Part shown: positions 18,987 to 28,977 of the stretch, in pieces | How positions within the stretch are numbered: position 1 is the first letter of the stretch | Layout of the letters: each line of letters begins with the position of its first letter | DNA from: CAVSMC01 sp963728935 | GTDB taxonomy: Bacteria > Pseudomonadota > Gammaproteobacteria > Burkholderiales > Casimicrobiaceae | Reading direction: 5' to 3' | Length of the DNA stretch: 64,000 nucleotides | Assembly (NCBI GenBank): GCA_963728935.1 | Contig: CAVSMC010000001.1 | Location: 2,604,001 to 2,668,000, forward strand | Position numbers and translations under genes: made by a program | Notes under the pieces: model-generated | The model's input: the letters and a program-made list of their open reading frames with translations, nothing else | What the model was told of the DNA's origin: nothing | The model's database searches: none

Positions 18987-21068
18987 CTACGTCGTCAGCT
19001 TGCGCAGCGTGTCGGGATTCTTGACGACGGCGAGCCGGCGTCCCATCGGCGCGCCGTAAAGACCCGCCGGCGGATACGTCTCGAGACGGGCGAGGATCGG
19101 GTGCTCGCCGCAGCGGCCATCGAACACGATCGTCACCTGATCGCCTTGGACGGCGCCGATGCCGAAGCACGGCTGACCGAGCTTCGCGTTCAGCGGTTTC
19201 AGCACCTCGGCGGCAACGATGTCGGCGATTGCACCCCCACCTGCGAGATGCAACTCGTAAACCGCCCGTCGCGGCGACGGTTGCGCAGTCGCCGCGATGA
19301 CCGCCGGCAATCCGACGAGCTCGCGCTCGAACACCGCTCGCATCGCTCCGTTCGGCATGCCGTCGACCGCAATCACCGCCGTCCGCGACGCGATGCCCAG
19401 ATGATCGAGAAAGAAGTCGCGCGAGAACTCGTCCGCAACCTTCGCGCCGATCGCCCTGAGAGCCTGTTCCTCGCTCGGCCAGCTACCGACGACGATCGGC
19501 AAGGTGGTGTTGAAATAAATCTCTTCGCCGGTCGCGCGATCGACGCATTTCACGGTCCACGACGTCAGCGTGAACTTCGTGATCACGATGCCGGACGCTT
19601 CGAGGCGCATCGACAGCTTCTTCAGGCCCGCCTCGCCGCGCACGGTGTAGTCGGGCATGCCGCGACGTGCGTCGGCACTCGGCGCATCGTCGGACCACGT
19701 GCGAAATCCGAACGACTTGATGCGCTCCTTCAGGATGTTTTCGGCCACTGACGACGCGTGTGCCGGTGCGCCGAGCTGGTCGGAGTCGCGCACCGAGATG
19801 CTGAGCGAAATCTTCGGGTCTCCGCGCGCGCGGATCAGTTCCAGCCGATCGCGGCGCGACATCTCGTTCAGCGACTTCTGCAGTGCCTTCACGTTGACGA
19901 CCGCCTGCGTCGTGACCGATACGAAACCGTCCTTGCCGATCCGCGGGTCGTTCTGCCTGACGGCGCTTTCGATGTAGTCGTCGCTGTTCGACAGCAGCGT
20001 TTCGAGCGCGTCGTAGTTCGCGGCGAGCGACTGCCGATCGACCAGCAGTCCCAGCGCTTTTTCGATCACCTGCCGGTTCGAATCGGTAAGCGCATCGCGT
20101 TGCAGCGACGACGTATCGCCGCGGTAACGCGCGGTGCTTGCATCGGCGAGTCCGACCGCTGAGACGATGACCCTGCCGGCTCCGGGATCCACCGCGCGGA
20201 CGGGCGGAGTCGCAACGGCAGCGCTCGCAGGCGCAACGGCGGCGCGCGTTGCAGACAGGCTGTCGGGAGCGCTTCCCGGCGTAACGAGGGCCGGCGGCGC
20301 GTCAACCGGCTGCGCTGGACGCTGCGAAATCAGCGCGACGCCGACGACAAGCGCGAGCGCAATCGATCCGGCGGTCGCGAAGATCGATGTACGCCAACGC
20401 GTGGTCGCGAGTGCGGTCGCCGTCGCGGGTGCAGGCGCGGGTGCGACATCTGACGCGGCGACTTGCGCGGACGCCGCGGCAGACGTCGGCATCGCGGCGT
20501 TCTCGGACTCCGGAACGATTTGCCGGAGCGCGGCGACGAGCACGCGCAGGTCCGATTCCCAATACGCGTGTCGCAACTCGACGGCGTTGCGCCAGGCGAG
20601 CGCTTCGAGGTCCGGCGGCAGATCGCGCGCGCCGGGCATCGCCGCGCCGTCGACGAGGACCGGAATCACGGAGATGTCGCGCTTGAGCGCCGTCGCAATC
20701 TCCAGTCGCACGAAGTCGTCGGCTTTCGAAAGTCGACGCGCGCCGTCGTTGCCGTGGTCGGTCAGCCACGATTTTCCGATCATCACGAGCGTGACGCCGC
20801 AAGCGGCCATCTGCCGTTCGATTTCCTTGCGAAAGTCCGCCCCCGGCGCGATGTCGGTCACGTCCATGAAGACCCTGTCGGCGCCGAACTGCTTGCTCAA
20901 ATCGTCCGCGAGCCGGCCGGCATAGCCCGCGCTGTCGTCGCGGCGGTAGTTGATGAAGATGCCGGCCACGATCGACGCAGACGACCGGCGCGCCGCCGAA
21001 GCGCCGGGCTTCGAGCGTTCGGCCGCGAAAGCGGCATAACGTCGTTCGATTGCGTCATCTTCAACCAT
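18987..21068 (-). CDS. TIR-domain protein with single transmembrane helix and FlgT_N-like envelope domain
   Basis: The 693-residue product has three regions. Residues ~37-185 form a TIR domain: IFINYRRDDSAGYAGRLADD, VFMDVTDIAPGADFRKEIE, and VRLEIATALKRDISVIPVLV, where E123 matches the NADase glutamate. A Pro/Ala-rich linker leads to one transmembrane helix (~229-248). The C-terminal ~440 residues should be periplasmic. They begin with a segment (~305-405: DSNRQVIEKALGLLVDRQSL, later GFVSVTTQAVVNVKALQ) resembling the FlgT N-terminal/LPP20-type fold. I do not recognise the remainder. It lies downstream of rlmM on the same strand (111-bp gap). TIR assignment is secure; the FlgT-like one is by pattern only. 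Confidence 0.82.
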   Translation of the reverse strand: MVEDDAIERRYAAFAAERSKPGASAARRSSASIVAGIFINYRRDDSAGYAGRLADDLSKQFGADRVFMDVTDIAPGADFRKEIERQMAACGVTLVMIGKSWLTDHGNDGARRLSKADDFVRLEIATALKRDISVIPVLVDGAAMPGARDLPPDLEALAWRNAVELRHAYWESDLRVLVAALRQIVPESENAAMPTSAAASAQVAASDVAPAPAPATATALATTRWRTSIFATAGSIALALVVGVALISQRPAQPVDAPPALVTPGSAPDSLSATRAAVAPASAAVATPPVRAVDPGAGRVIVSAVGLADASTARYRGDTSSLQRDALTDSNRQVIEKALGLLVDRQSLAANYDALETLLSNSDDYIESAVRQNDPRIGKDGFVSVTTQAVVNVKALQKSLNEMSRRDRLELIRARGDPKISLSISVRDSDQLGAPAHASSVAENILKERIKSFGFRTWSDDAPSADARRGMPDYTVRGEAGLKKLSMRLEASGIVITKFTLTSWTVKCVDRATGEEIYFNTTLPIVVGSWPSEEQALRAIGAKVADEFSRDFFLDHLGIASRTAVIAVDGMPNGAMRAVFERELVGLPAVIAATAQPSPRRAVYELHLAGGGAIADIVAAEVLKPLNAKLGQPCFGIGAVQGDQVTIVFDGRCGEHPILARLETYPPAGLYGAPMGRRLAVVKNPDTLRKLTT

Positions 21069-21179
21069 CGCTTGCTGCCGTCACGAGGAACCGACAGGCG
21101 GTCCGTGTTCCGAAGGGTACCGGGGCCGATCGACTGCGACACGTGACAATTCGACACCCGCCGTGCCGATTGCGCGTCG

Positions 21180-22292
21180 TCAATCTCGCCGCGCGCAATA
21201 GCCGGTGACCTCCTCGCGATCGTGATAGAGCTGGCGGAATGCGAGCGCGTGCCGCAACCCGGCGCGCGCAAGCGCGTCGCGGATCGTCGCGTCGCAACGC
21301 AGCACCTCGTCGTAGCGCTTCTTCATCGGCAGCTTCAGATTGAAGATCGACCGCGTGGTATCGCGGTGCGCGAGCCATCGTCCGACCATGGCCGCGATTC
21401 GCGCCGGCTGCTCGGCGATGTCGCAGACCATCCAGTCGACGGGCCTGCGCGGTCGATACGAGAGGCCGTCGACGCGCTCGTGGGTTACGAGCGGATCGGA
21501 CGCGACTTCACCCTTGAGCGCTCCGTTGTCGACTGCGATGACCCGCAAGCCCCGATGCGCGAGCTGCCATGTCCAGCCGCCGGGCGCGGCACCGAGATCG
21601 ACCGCCTTCATGCCGGCGCGGAGCAGTCGCGATTCATCGGCGCCCAGGAAAGTCGCGAACGCTTCGGCGAGCTTCAACGTCGAGCGTGACGGTGCTGCGT
21701 GGGGCATGCGCAAACGCGCTATGCCCATTGGCCACGCGCTACGCCAGGGCGGCGCACTCGCACCGACGTACGCGTTCGCGCCGTCGGCGAACAGCACGTG
21801 CAATGTCGGCCGCGCGGCCGCGTCGTCGCCGGCGTCGAGCAGGCCGCGCTCGCGAAGCATGTCGGAGACCGGAGCGGCGAGCGCACGGCAAAGCCCCGAC
21901 AGCGCCTTTCCTTCGTTGCTGTCCGGCATCTCGATGCGAACCTCGCCGTACGGGGCGCGAAGCGAACGCGGCAGCGCACGCGCAAGCGGCGCGAGCAGCG
22001 GCACGAGCGCGGCGACGCGATCGGGACGGCGCGTTCCGGCAGATGGTTCGTGTTCGAACAATCGCCATGGACCGATGCCGACGAACATCGAGCGCACGAA
22101 GATCGGCGCTGCGTTGCCGAGCGCCGAAACGAGCGTAGCGGGATCGACCGCGTCGAGCGCGGCTACGACGAAGCCGCGCGCGAGCGGCGCGTCGATCGCC
22201 GCATCGCGACCGGCGGCGCGCGCCATTCGCGCGAAGTCGGCCCCCGCTTCCGGCTCGAATCCGGCGCGGCAGTGGCCGACGAGCGCGATCAT
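21180..22292 (-). CDS. rlmM: 23S rRNA (cytidine-2'-O)-methyltransferase RlmM
   Basis: SAM-dependent methyltransferase for C2498 of 23S rRNA. The product is 370 residues: an N-terminal THUMP-like region, then the Rossmann methyltransferase domain with KAVDLGAAPGGWTWQLAHRG (SAM motif), WMVCDIAEQP and FNLKLPMKKRY (catalytic lysine region). The ATG at 22292 gives MIALVGHCRAGFE, the family N-terminus; the open frame runs upstream for 190 more codons but only as a shadow of the neighbouring peptidase. It overlaps the P1 peptidase stop by 4 bp, so it is the last gene of, or readthrough from, the gsi operon. Confidence 0.93.
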   Translation of the reverse strand: MIALVGHCRAGFEPEAGADFARMARAAGRDAAIDAPLARGFVVAALDAVDPATLVSALGNAAPIFVRSMFVGIGPWRLFEHEPSAGTRRPDRVAALVPLLAPLARALPRSLRAPYGEVRIEMPDSNEGKALSGLCRALAAPVSDMLRERGLLDAGDDAAARPTLHVLFADGANAYVGASAPPWRSAWPMGIARLRMPHAAPSRSTLKLAEAFATFLGADESRLLRAGMKAVDLGAAPGGWTWQLAHRGLRVIAVDNGALKGEVASDPLVTHERVDGLSYRPRRPVDWMVCDIAEQPARIAAMVGRWLAHRDTTRSIFNLKLPMKKRYDEVLRCDATIRDALARAGLRHALAFRQLYHDREEVTGYCARRD

Positions 22293-23365
22293 CGAACCGG
22301 CGACGTCGTGGCAGCCGACAGCGTTGCCCAGTCGGGCGCAACGTCGACGAGCGCGCGCCGCGCGTGGCCGCGAAATCCCGTGACGGTCGTCGCGGCGAAC
22401 AGCGCGTCGACGATCGCCTGCTCGGTCGCCTCGGCTGCGGCGTCGAAAACCGTTTCGAGCAACGGCTCGGCGAGCACCCTCGTCAGGACTTCGATTCCGT
22501 CGGGCTCGTGCGCGACCGTGTACGCAGTCGAAAAAGCGAGCGCGATGTCGCCGCTGCCGTGACCGTAATACGAGCCGGTTCGGCCGATGCCCGCGGCCGC
22601 GCGCATCGCGACCCGGCGAAGCTGGCGATGATCGAGCGCTGCGTCGGTCGCAAGCACGACGATGATCGAGCCGTGGTCGCGCGTGGCCCTCGTCGCGCTC
22701 GCAAGCCGCGAGGCGATCGCGGGACCGACGCGGCGTCCGGCGATCGTCAGATTGTCGACTCGGCCGAAATTCGCGAGCACGAGCGCGCCGACGACGAACG
22801 CACGATCGCCTGCCTGCGCCGCGCGCGACGCGGTGCCGATGCCGCCTTTCAGGCCGAAGCACGTCATGCCGCGCCCCGCGCCCACGGAGCCGCGCTCGAA
22901 GTCCGCGGCCGCAGCGGCAAGCGCGCGTTCATAGTGATCGGCCGTGACGGCGAGCGCCTGCATGTCGGACAGATACGCGTCGCTGCATTCGAACACGAGC
23001 GGGTTGACGGACGTCGTCTCGCGCGCGATGCCGGGATTCGCGGCGATTGCCGATCGGATCTGCGCGGTTGCGAGCATGCCGACCGAGAACGTGTTGGTGA
23101 GCGCGATCGGCGTTTCGAGCACGCCGAGCTCGTTCACCTGAATGAGCCCGACGCTCTTGCCGAAGCCGTTGAACACGACGGCGGCGGCGGGAACCTTGGC
23201 GCGGAACGGATCGTCCGCGTGCGGCCGCACGACGGTGACGCCGGTCTGCAGATCGCCGTCGGCGATCGTGCAGTGCCCGACGGTGACGCCATGCGCGTCG
23301 GCGATCGTGCCGCGCGGTCCGGCAGGGAGGACGCCGATCGTGGGCGCGACGGCAACCTCATTCAT
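22289..23365 (-). CDS. P1 family (DmpA/BapA-type) aminopeptidase
   Basis: Self-processing N-terminal-nucleophile-like hydrolase of 358 residues. Family members cleave D-/L-aminoacyl amides or beta-aminoacyl peptides. Evidence: GVLPAGPRGTIADAHGVTVGH at the start, FGKSVGLIQVNELGVLETPI, MTCFGLKGGIGTASR, and the autocleavage site HG|SIIVVLATDAAL, which makes S233 the probable nucleophile. Its ATG overlaps the gsiD stop (ATGA) and its stop overlaps rlmM. In E. coli the gsi operon is led by another Ntn hydrolase, IaaA. The position here suggests hydrolysis of peptides imported by GsiABCD (inference). Confidence 0.9.
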   Translation of the reverse strand: MNEVAVAPTIGVLPAGPRGTIADAHGVTVGHCTIADGDLQTGVTVVRPHADDPFRAKVPAAAVVFNGFGKSVGLIQVNELGVLETPIALTNTFSVGMLATAQIRSAIAANPGIARETTSVNPLVFECSDAYLSDMQALAVTADHYERALAAAAADFERGSVGAGRGMTCFGLKGGIGTASRAAQAGDRAFVVGALVLANFGRVDNLTIAGRRVGPAIASRLASATRATRDHGSIIVVLATDAALDHRQLRRVAMRAAAGIGRTGSYYGHGSGDIALAFSTAYTVAHEPDGIEVLTRVLAEPLLETVFDAAAEATEQAIVDALFAATTVTGFRGHARRALVDVAPDWATLSAATTSPVR

Positions 23366-24294
23366 CGCCGCTCGATCCTGGGGTCGAGCGCGTCGCGCAG
23401 GCCGTCGCCGAGCAGGTTGAACGCGAGCACGGTGACGAAGATCGCGATCGCGGGAAAGATCGCTACGTGCGGCGCGACCATCATGTCGGCGCGCGCGCTG
23501 TTGAGCATCGCGCCCCATTCCGGCGTCGGCGGCTGCGCACCGAGACCGAGAAACGAGAGGCTCGCCGCGGTGATGATCGACGTGCCGATGCGAAGCGAGA
23601 AATAAACGACGACCGCCGAGATCGTGCCCGGAAAGATGTGACGGCCGATGATCGTCGCATCCGACGCGCCGATGCTGCGCGCGGCCTCGACGTAGGTCAG
23701 ATGCTTCAGCGCGAGCGTGTTGCCGCGCACGAGCCGCGCGAACGTCGGCACGCTGAACACGGCGACGGCGATGACGACGTTGATCATGCCGCCGCCCAAA
23801 ATCGCGACGATGCCGATCGCGAGCAGGATGCCGGGAAACGCGAACAGCACGTCGCAGATCCGCATGATGATGCGGTCCCACCACCCCTCGAAGTAGCCGG
23901 CGACGAGGCCCAGCAACGTTCCGACGATCGCGCCCGCGGCGACCGACACGAATCCCGCCGCGAGCGAGATCCGCGCGCCCCAGACCAAGCGGCTGAAGAT
24001 GTCGCGTCCGAGCGGATCGACGCCGAACCAGTATCGCGCCGACGGTCCCTTGTTCAGGTTGTCGTAATCGAAGTAATTCTCCGGGTCGAACGGCGCGATC
24101 AACGGCGCGGCGATCGCAACGACAACGAGCAGCAAGACAAAGCCGCCGGCGAAAAGCGCAACGCGCTGGCGGCGGAACTTGCGCCAGAACTCGAACCACG
24201 GCGAGCGAACCGTTTCGGCCGATGCGATCGCGACGGGCTCGGGCGGCGGCTCGGGCGACGGCGCGACGGCGGCCAGATCGGTTCCCGCGTCCAT
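23362..24294 (-). CDS. gsiD: Glutathione/peptide ABC transporter permease GsiD
   Basis: DppC-type inner-membrane permease, 310 residues: an N-terminal cytoplasmic extension (Pro/Glu-rich, about 45 residues), a first helix (VALFAGGFVLLLVVVAIAAP), then the five-helix core with the EAA loop EAARSIGASDATIIGRHIFP and the family-typical end LLGDGLRDALDPR. The ATG at 24294 leaves a 2-base gap to gsiC. It is the partner of GsiC in importing glutathione or similar peptides. Assignment to gsi rather than dpp comes from the strong resemblance of the operon's binding protein to GsiB. Confidence 0.9.
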   Translation of the reverse strand: MDAGTDLAAVAPSPEPPPEPVAIASAETVRSPWFEFWRKFRRQRVALFAGGFVLLLVVVAIAAPLIAPFDPENYFDYDNLNKGPSARYWFGVDPLGRDIFSRLVWGARISLAAGFVSVAAGAIVGTLLGLVAGYFEGWWDRIIMRICDVLFAFPGILLAIGIVAILGGGMINVVIAVAVFSVPTFARLVRGNTLALKHLTYVEAARSIGASDATIIGRHIFPGTISAVVVYFSLRIGTSIITAASLSFLGLGAQPPTPEWGAMLNSARADMMVAPHVAIFPAIAIFVTVLAFNLLGDGLRDALDPRIERR

Positions 24295-24296
24295 GA

Positions 24297-25217
24297 TCAG
24301 CGATAGCGGATCGTCGGATTGATCAGCCCGTACAGCACGTCGACGATCAGGTTGATCAGGATGAACTCGAGCGAGAACAGCAGCACGAGCGCCTGGATCA
24401 CCGGGTAGTCGCGCATGTCGACGGCATCGACGAGCAGACGACCGAGGCCGGGCCAGTTGAAGACGACTTCGACGACGATCGACCCGCCGAGCAGGAAGCC
24501 GAATTGCAGGCCCATCATCGTGACGACGGGGATCAGCGCGTTGCGAAGACCATGCTTGACGACGACGCTCGATTCGGCGAGCCCCTTGGCGCGCGCGGTG
24601 CGGATGTAATCGTCGCCGAGGATGTCGACGAACGACGAGCGCGTGAATCGCGCCATGATCGCAGCGACTGCGGCGCCCAGCGTGAGGGAGGGCAGGATGT
24701 AGTGACGCCACGTGTCCGCGCCGACCGTGGGCAGCCAGCCGAGCTGAACCGAGAAGACCTGCATGAGCACCATGCCGAGCGCGAACGCGGGAAACGAGAT
24801 GCCGGACACCGCCAGCGTCATGCCGACGCGGTCGGGCCAGCGATTGCGCCACACGGCGGACAGCATGCCGATGACGAGGCCGAAGGCGACCGCCCATGCC
24901 ATGCTCGTCAAGGTCAGCCAGAACGTCGGCATGAAGCGGTCGCCGATCTCGGTGGCGACCTCGCGCTTGGTGCGAAGCGAGCGGCCGAAATCGCCGCGCA
25001 CCGCGCCGCTGACGAAGCGGACGAACTGTTCGTGCAGCGGGCGGTCGAGCCCCAAGTCCTTTCGCACGAGCTCGACCGTTTCCTGATTCGCGTCCGGACC
25101 GGCTGCGAGCCGCGCCGGATCGCCGGGCAACAGGTGCAGGAACAGGAACACCAACACCGCGACGATCAGCAGCGTCGGGACGAGCCCTGCGAGGCGTCGT
25201 GCGATGTATTGCAGCAT
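24297..25217 (-). CDS. gsiC: Glutathione/peptide ABC transporter permease GsiC
   Basis: DppB-type permease of 306 residues starting MLQYIARRLAGLVPTLLIVA, with six predicted helices, the periplasmic loop GDFGRSLRTKREV, and the EAA-like loop TARAKGLAESSVVVKHGLRN. It heterodimerises with GsiD. Upstream, between gsiB and gsiC, a REP-like hairpin element sits in the 144-bp gap. That may set lower permease expression relative to the binding protein (inference). Confidence 0.9.
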   Translation of the reverse strand: MLQYIARRLAGLVPTLLIVAVLVFLFLHLLPGDPARLAAGPDANQETVELVRKDLGLDRPLHEQFVRFVSGAVRGDFGRSLRTKREVATEIGDRFMPTFWLTLTSMAWAVAFGLVIGMLSAVWRNRWPDRVGMTLAVSGISFPAFALGMVLMQVFSVQLGWLPTVGADTWRHYILPSLTLGAAVAAIMARFTRSSFVDILGDDYIRTARAKGLAESSVVVKHGLRNALIPVVTMMGLQFGFLLGGSIVVEVVFNWPGLGRLLVDAVDMRDYPVIQALVLLFSLEFILINLIVDVLYGLINPTIRYR

Positions 25218-25234
25218 GCGAGCGGCGTGACTTT

Positions 25235-25308
25235 GTCGTCCCCGCGAACGCGGGGACCCAGTGTCGTTCGACGTTAAGTCACTGGATCCCCGCGTGCGCG
25301 GGGATGAC
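25235..25308. repeat. 74-bp REP/BIME-like inverted pair, copy 2
   Basis: GTCGTCCCCGCGAACGCGGG at 25235 and the inverted module CTGGATCCCCGCGTGCGCGG beginning at 25282 mirror each other and match the element at 7655-7728 in length and layout. It lies inside the gsi operon between gsiB and gsiC and would form strong hairpins in the mRNA. Confidence 0.85.
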
Positions 25309-25361
25309 GCGGCTGTTTCCGATCGCCGCGACGCTGCCCGTCTTGCTCTCGGACATCCGCG

Positions 25362-26906
25362 TCACTTCAGATCGATGTCGGTGAAGTTGAACGACGCGTC
25401 CGGAATCACGTAGACACCGGAGAGCTTCTTGCTGTGAGCGGACAGCAGCCGCTCGGTCACGAGCGGCGCCCACGGCGCATCCTTGTAGATCGTCTCCTGC
25501 GCGTCCTTGTACAGCTTCGCCTTTTCGTCGGAGTTCGTCGTGAGCTGCGCTTTCCTGATGTCGTCGTCGACCTGCGCGTTCTTGTAGTACGCCGTATTGA
25601 AGAGCCGCGGCGGCCACGACTCGCCGCCGAGCAGTGGACGGAGCGCCCAGTCGGCTTCGCCGGTCGACGTCGACCAGCCGACGTAGTACAGACGCACCGG
25701 CGCGCTCGCCGGGTCCTGCCAGCTTTCGACCTTCTCGACGCGTTGGCCGGCTTCGAGCAGCGTAATCTTCGTGCGGATGCCGATCTGCTGCAGTTGCTGT
25801 TGCAGGAACTGCGTGACCTTCTGCGCCGTCGTGTGGTTGTACGCCGACCAAAGCTCGGTCTCGAATCCGTTCGCGTAGCCTGCTTCGGTCATCAGCTGCT
25901 TCGCCTTGGCGACGTCATAGGGCCACGCGCCGATCTTGACCGCGTATTGGACGCCGTCGGGCACGACGCCCTGCGCCGGTTCGGCATAGCCATTGAACGC
26001 GACCTTCGCGAGCGCGTCCTTGTTGATCGCGTACGCGATCGCCTGACGTACCTTCGGATTGTCGAACGGCTTCTGTTGAACGTTCATCGACAGATACCGC
26101 AACACGATCGACGGCGCCGCGACGACCTCGAGGTCGGGCTTCGCCTTCAGCACCTCCGCGACTTCGTACGGAACGGGGAACGTGAAGTGCGCTTCGCCGG
26201 TCTGCATCATCGCCGCGCGGGAGTTGTTGTCGACGACCGGCTTCCAGATGATCGTGTCGACCTTCGGATAGCCCTTGCGCCAATAGCCGGCGAATTTCTC
26301 GACCTTCAGGTAGTCGGTCGACCTCCACTCGACGAACTTGAACGGGCCGGTGCCGACCGGATGGAACGCGATGTCCTTGTTGCCGTATTGCTTCAATGCC
26401 GCCGGGCTGATCATCACCGTCGACGGGTGCGCGAGCTGGTTCACGAACGGCGAGAACGGCGTCTTCAGCGTGATCCGCGCCGTGTAGTCGTCGACGACTT
26501 CGGTCTTCGCGATGTTGTTGTTGTAAAGACCGTAGCGCTTCAGCTTGTTGTCGGGATTGGTCACGCGATCGAGATTGACCTTGACCGCGTCGGCCTTGAA
26601 GTCGGTCCCGTCGTGAAACTTCACGCCGCGCCGGAGCTTGATCGTGTAGACGAGACCGTCGGGACTGACCGTATAGCTCTCGGCGAGCACCGGAATCATC
26701 TTCATGTCCTTGTCGAAGCCGAACAGCCCTTCGTAGAACGACTTCGCCATCGCCTGCGACAGCGTATCGTTCGCGTCGTACGGATCGGTCGTCGTGAACG
26801 TAGACGCGACCGCGAACACGACGTCCTTGGCGGCGAGCGCGGGACCGGCCGCAAAGGCAGCGAGCGCGAGCGCACCGGCGACGAGGCAACGCAACAGCGG
26901 TTTCAT
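25362..26906 (-). CDS. gsiB: Glutathione-binding periplasmic protein GsiB
   Basis: Type 2 (SBP_bac_5) periplasmic receptor, 514 residues, with signal peptide (CLVAGALALAAFAAGPALAA). It follows E. coli GsiB closely by recollection: TDPYDANDTLSQAMAKSFYE, VKFHDGTDFKADAVK, HPVGTGPFKF, RYLSMNVQQKPFDNPKVRQA, YVGWSTSTGEADWAL. The ATG at 26906 is chosen because AGGAGAT lies just upstream and the signal peptide begins there. It is second in the operon, after gsiA. It captures glutathione and perhaps related peptides for GsiCD. Confidence 0.94.
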   Translation of the reverse strand: MKPLLRCLVAGALALAAFAAGPALAAKDVVFAVASTFTTTDPYDANDTLSQAMAKSFYEGLFGFDKDMKMIPVLAESYTVSPDGLVYTIKLRRGVKFHDGTDFKADAVKVNLDRVTNPDNKLKRYGLYNNNIAKTEVVDDYTARITLKTPFSPFVNQLAHPSTVMISPAALKQYGNKDIAFHPVGTGPFKFVEWRSTDYLKVEKFAGYWRKGYPKVDTIIWKPVVDNNSRAAMMQTGEAHFTFPVPYEVAEVLKAKPDLEVVAAPSIVLRYLSMNVQQKPFDNPKVRQAIAYAINKDALAKVAFNGYAEPAQGVVPDGVQYAVKIGAWPYDVAKAKQLMTEAGYANGFETELWSAYNHTTAQKVTQFLQQQLQQIGIRTKITLLEAGQRVEKVESWQDPASAPVRLYYVGWSTSTGEADWALRPLLGGESWPPRLFNTAYYKNAQVDDDIRKAQLTTNSDEKAKLYKDAQETIYKDAPWAPLVTERLLSAHSKKLSGVYVIPDASFNFTDIDLK

Positions 26907-26989
26907 GGGATCTCCTGTTCGGGGTGGCAAAGAAGTCGACTGTCGAGCGCGCCGGCGGGTTCACGCGCAGTGCGCGCTCGTGGGCTGGT

Positions 26990-28858
<1,869 letters not shown>

Positions 28859-28909
28859 GCCGGGCGGGACGATGGGCCGCCGGCTGCGGGCGAGCGGCGG
28901 GACCCTCGC

Positions 28910-28915
28910 ATTATA
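28910..28915 (-). promoter_or_regulatory. -10 element for the gsiA operon
   Basis: A perfect TATAAT on the minus strand (28915 to 28910), about 52 bp before the TTG start of gsiA. The -35 region is poor, so activator dependence is possible. Confidence 0.5.
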
Positions 28916-28977
28916 TCGGCGATGCGCGGCGCGCAGCGACCGTGCAACGCACACGCGACAGCAAGCCCGACGGGCTG

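Noticed and set aside
18987..21068. Thoeris or another known TIR defence system
   Set aside because: No ThsA-like SIR2/SLOG effector, argonaute, CBASS cyclase or other defence gene is adjacent; neighbours are rlmM and an AI-2E protein.
22293..22862. A 190-codon upstream extension of the rlmM reading frame
   Set aside because: It lies inside the P1 peptidase gene in another frame and has no family similarity; RlmM homologues begin at the ATG at 22292.
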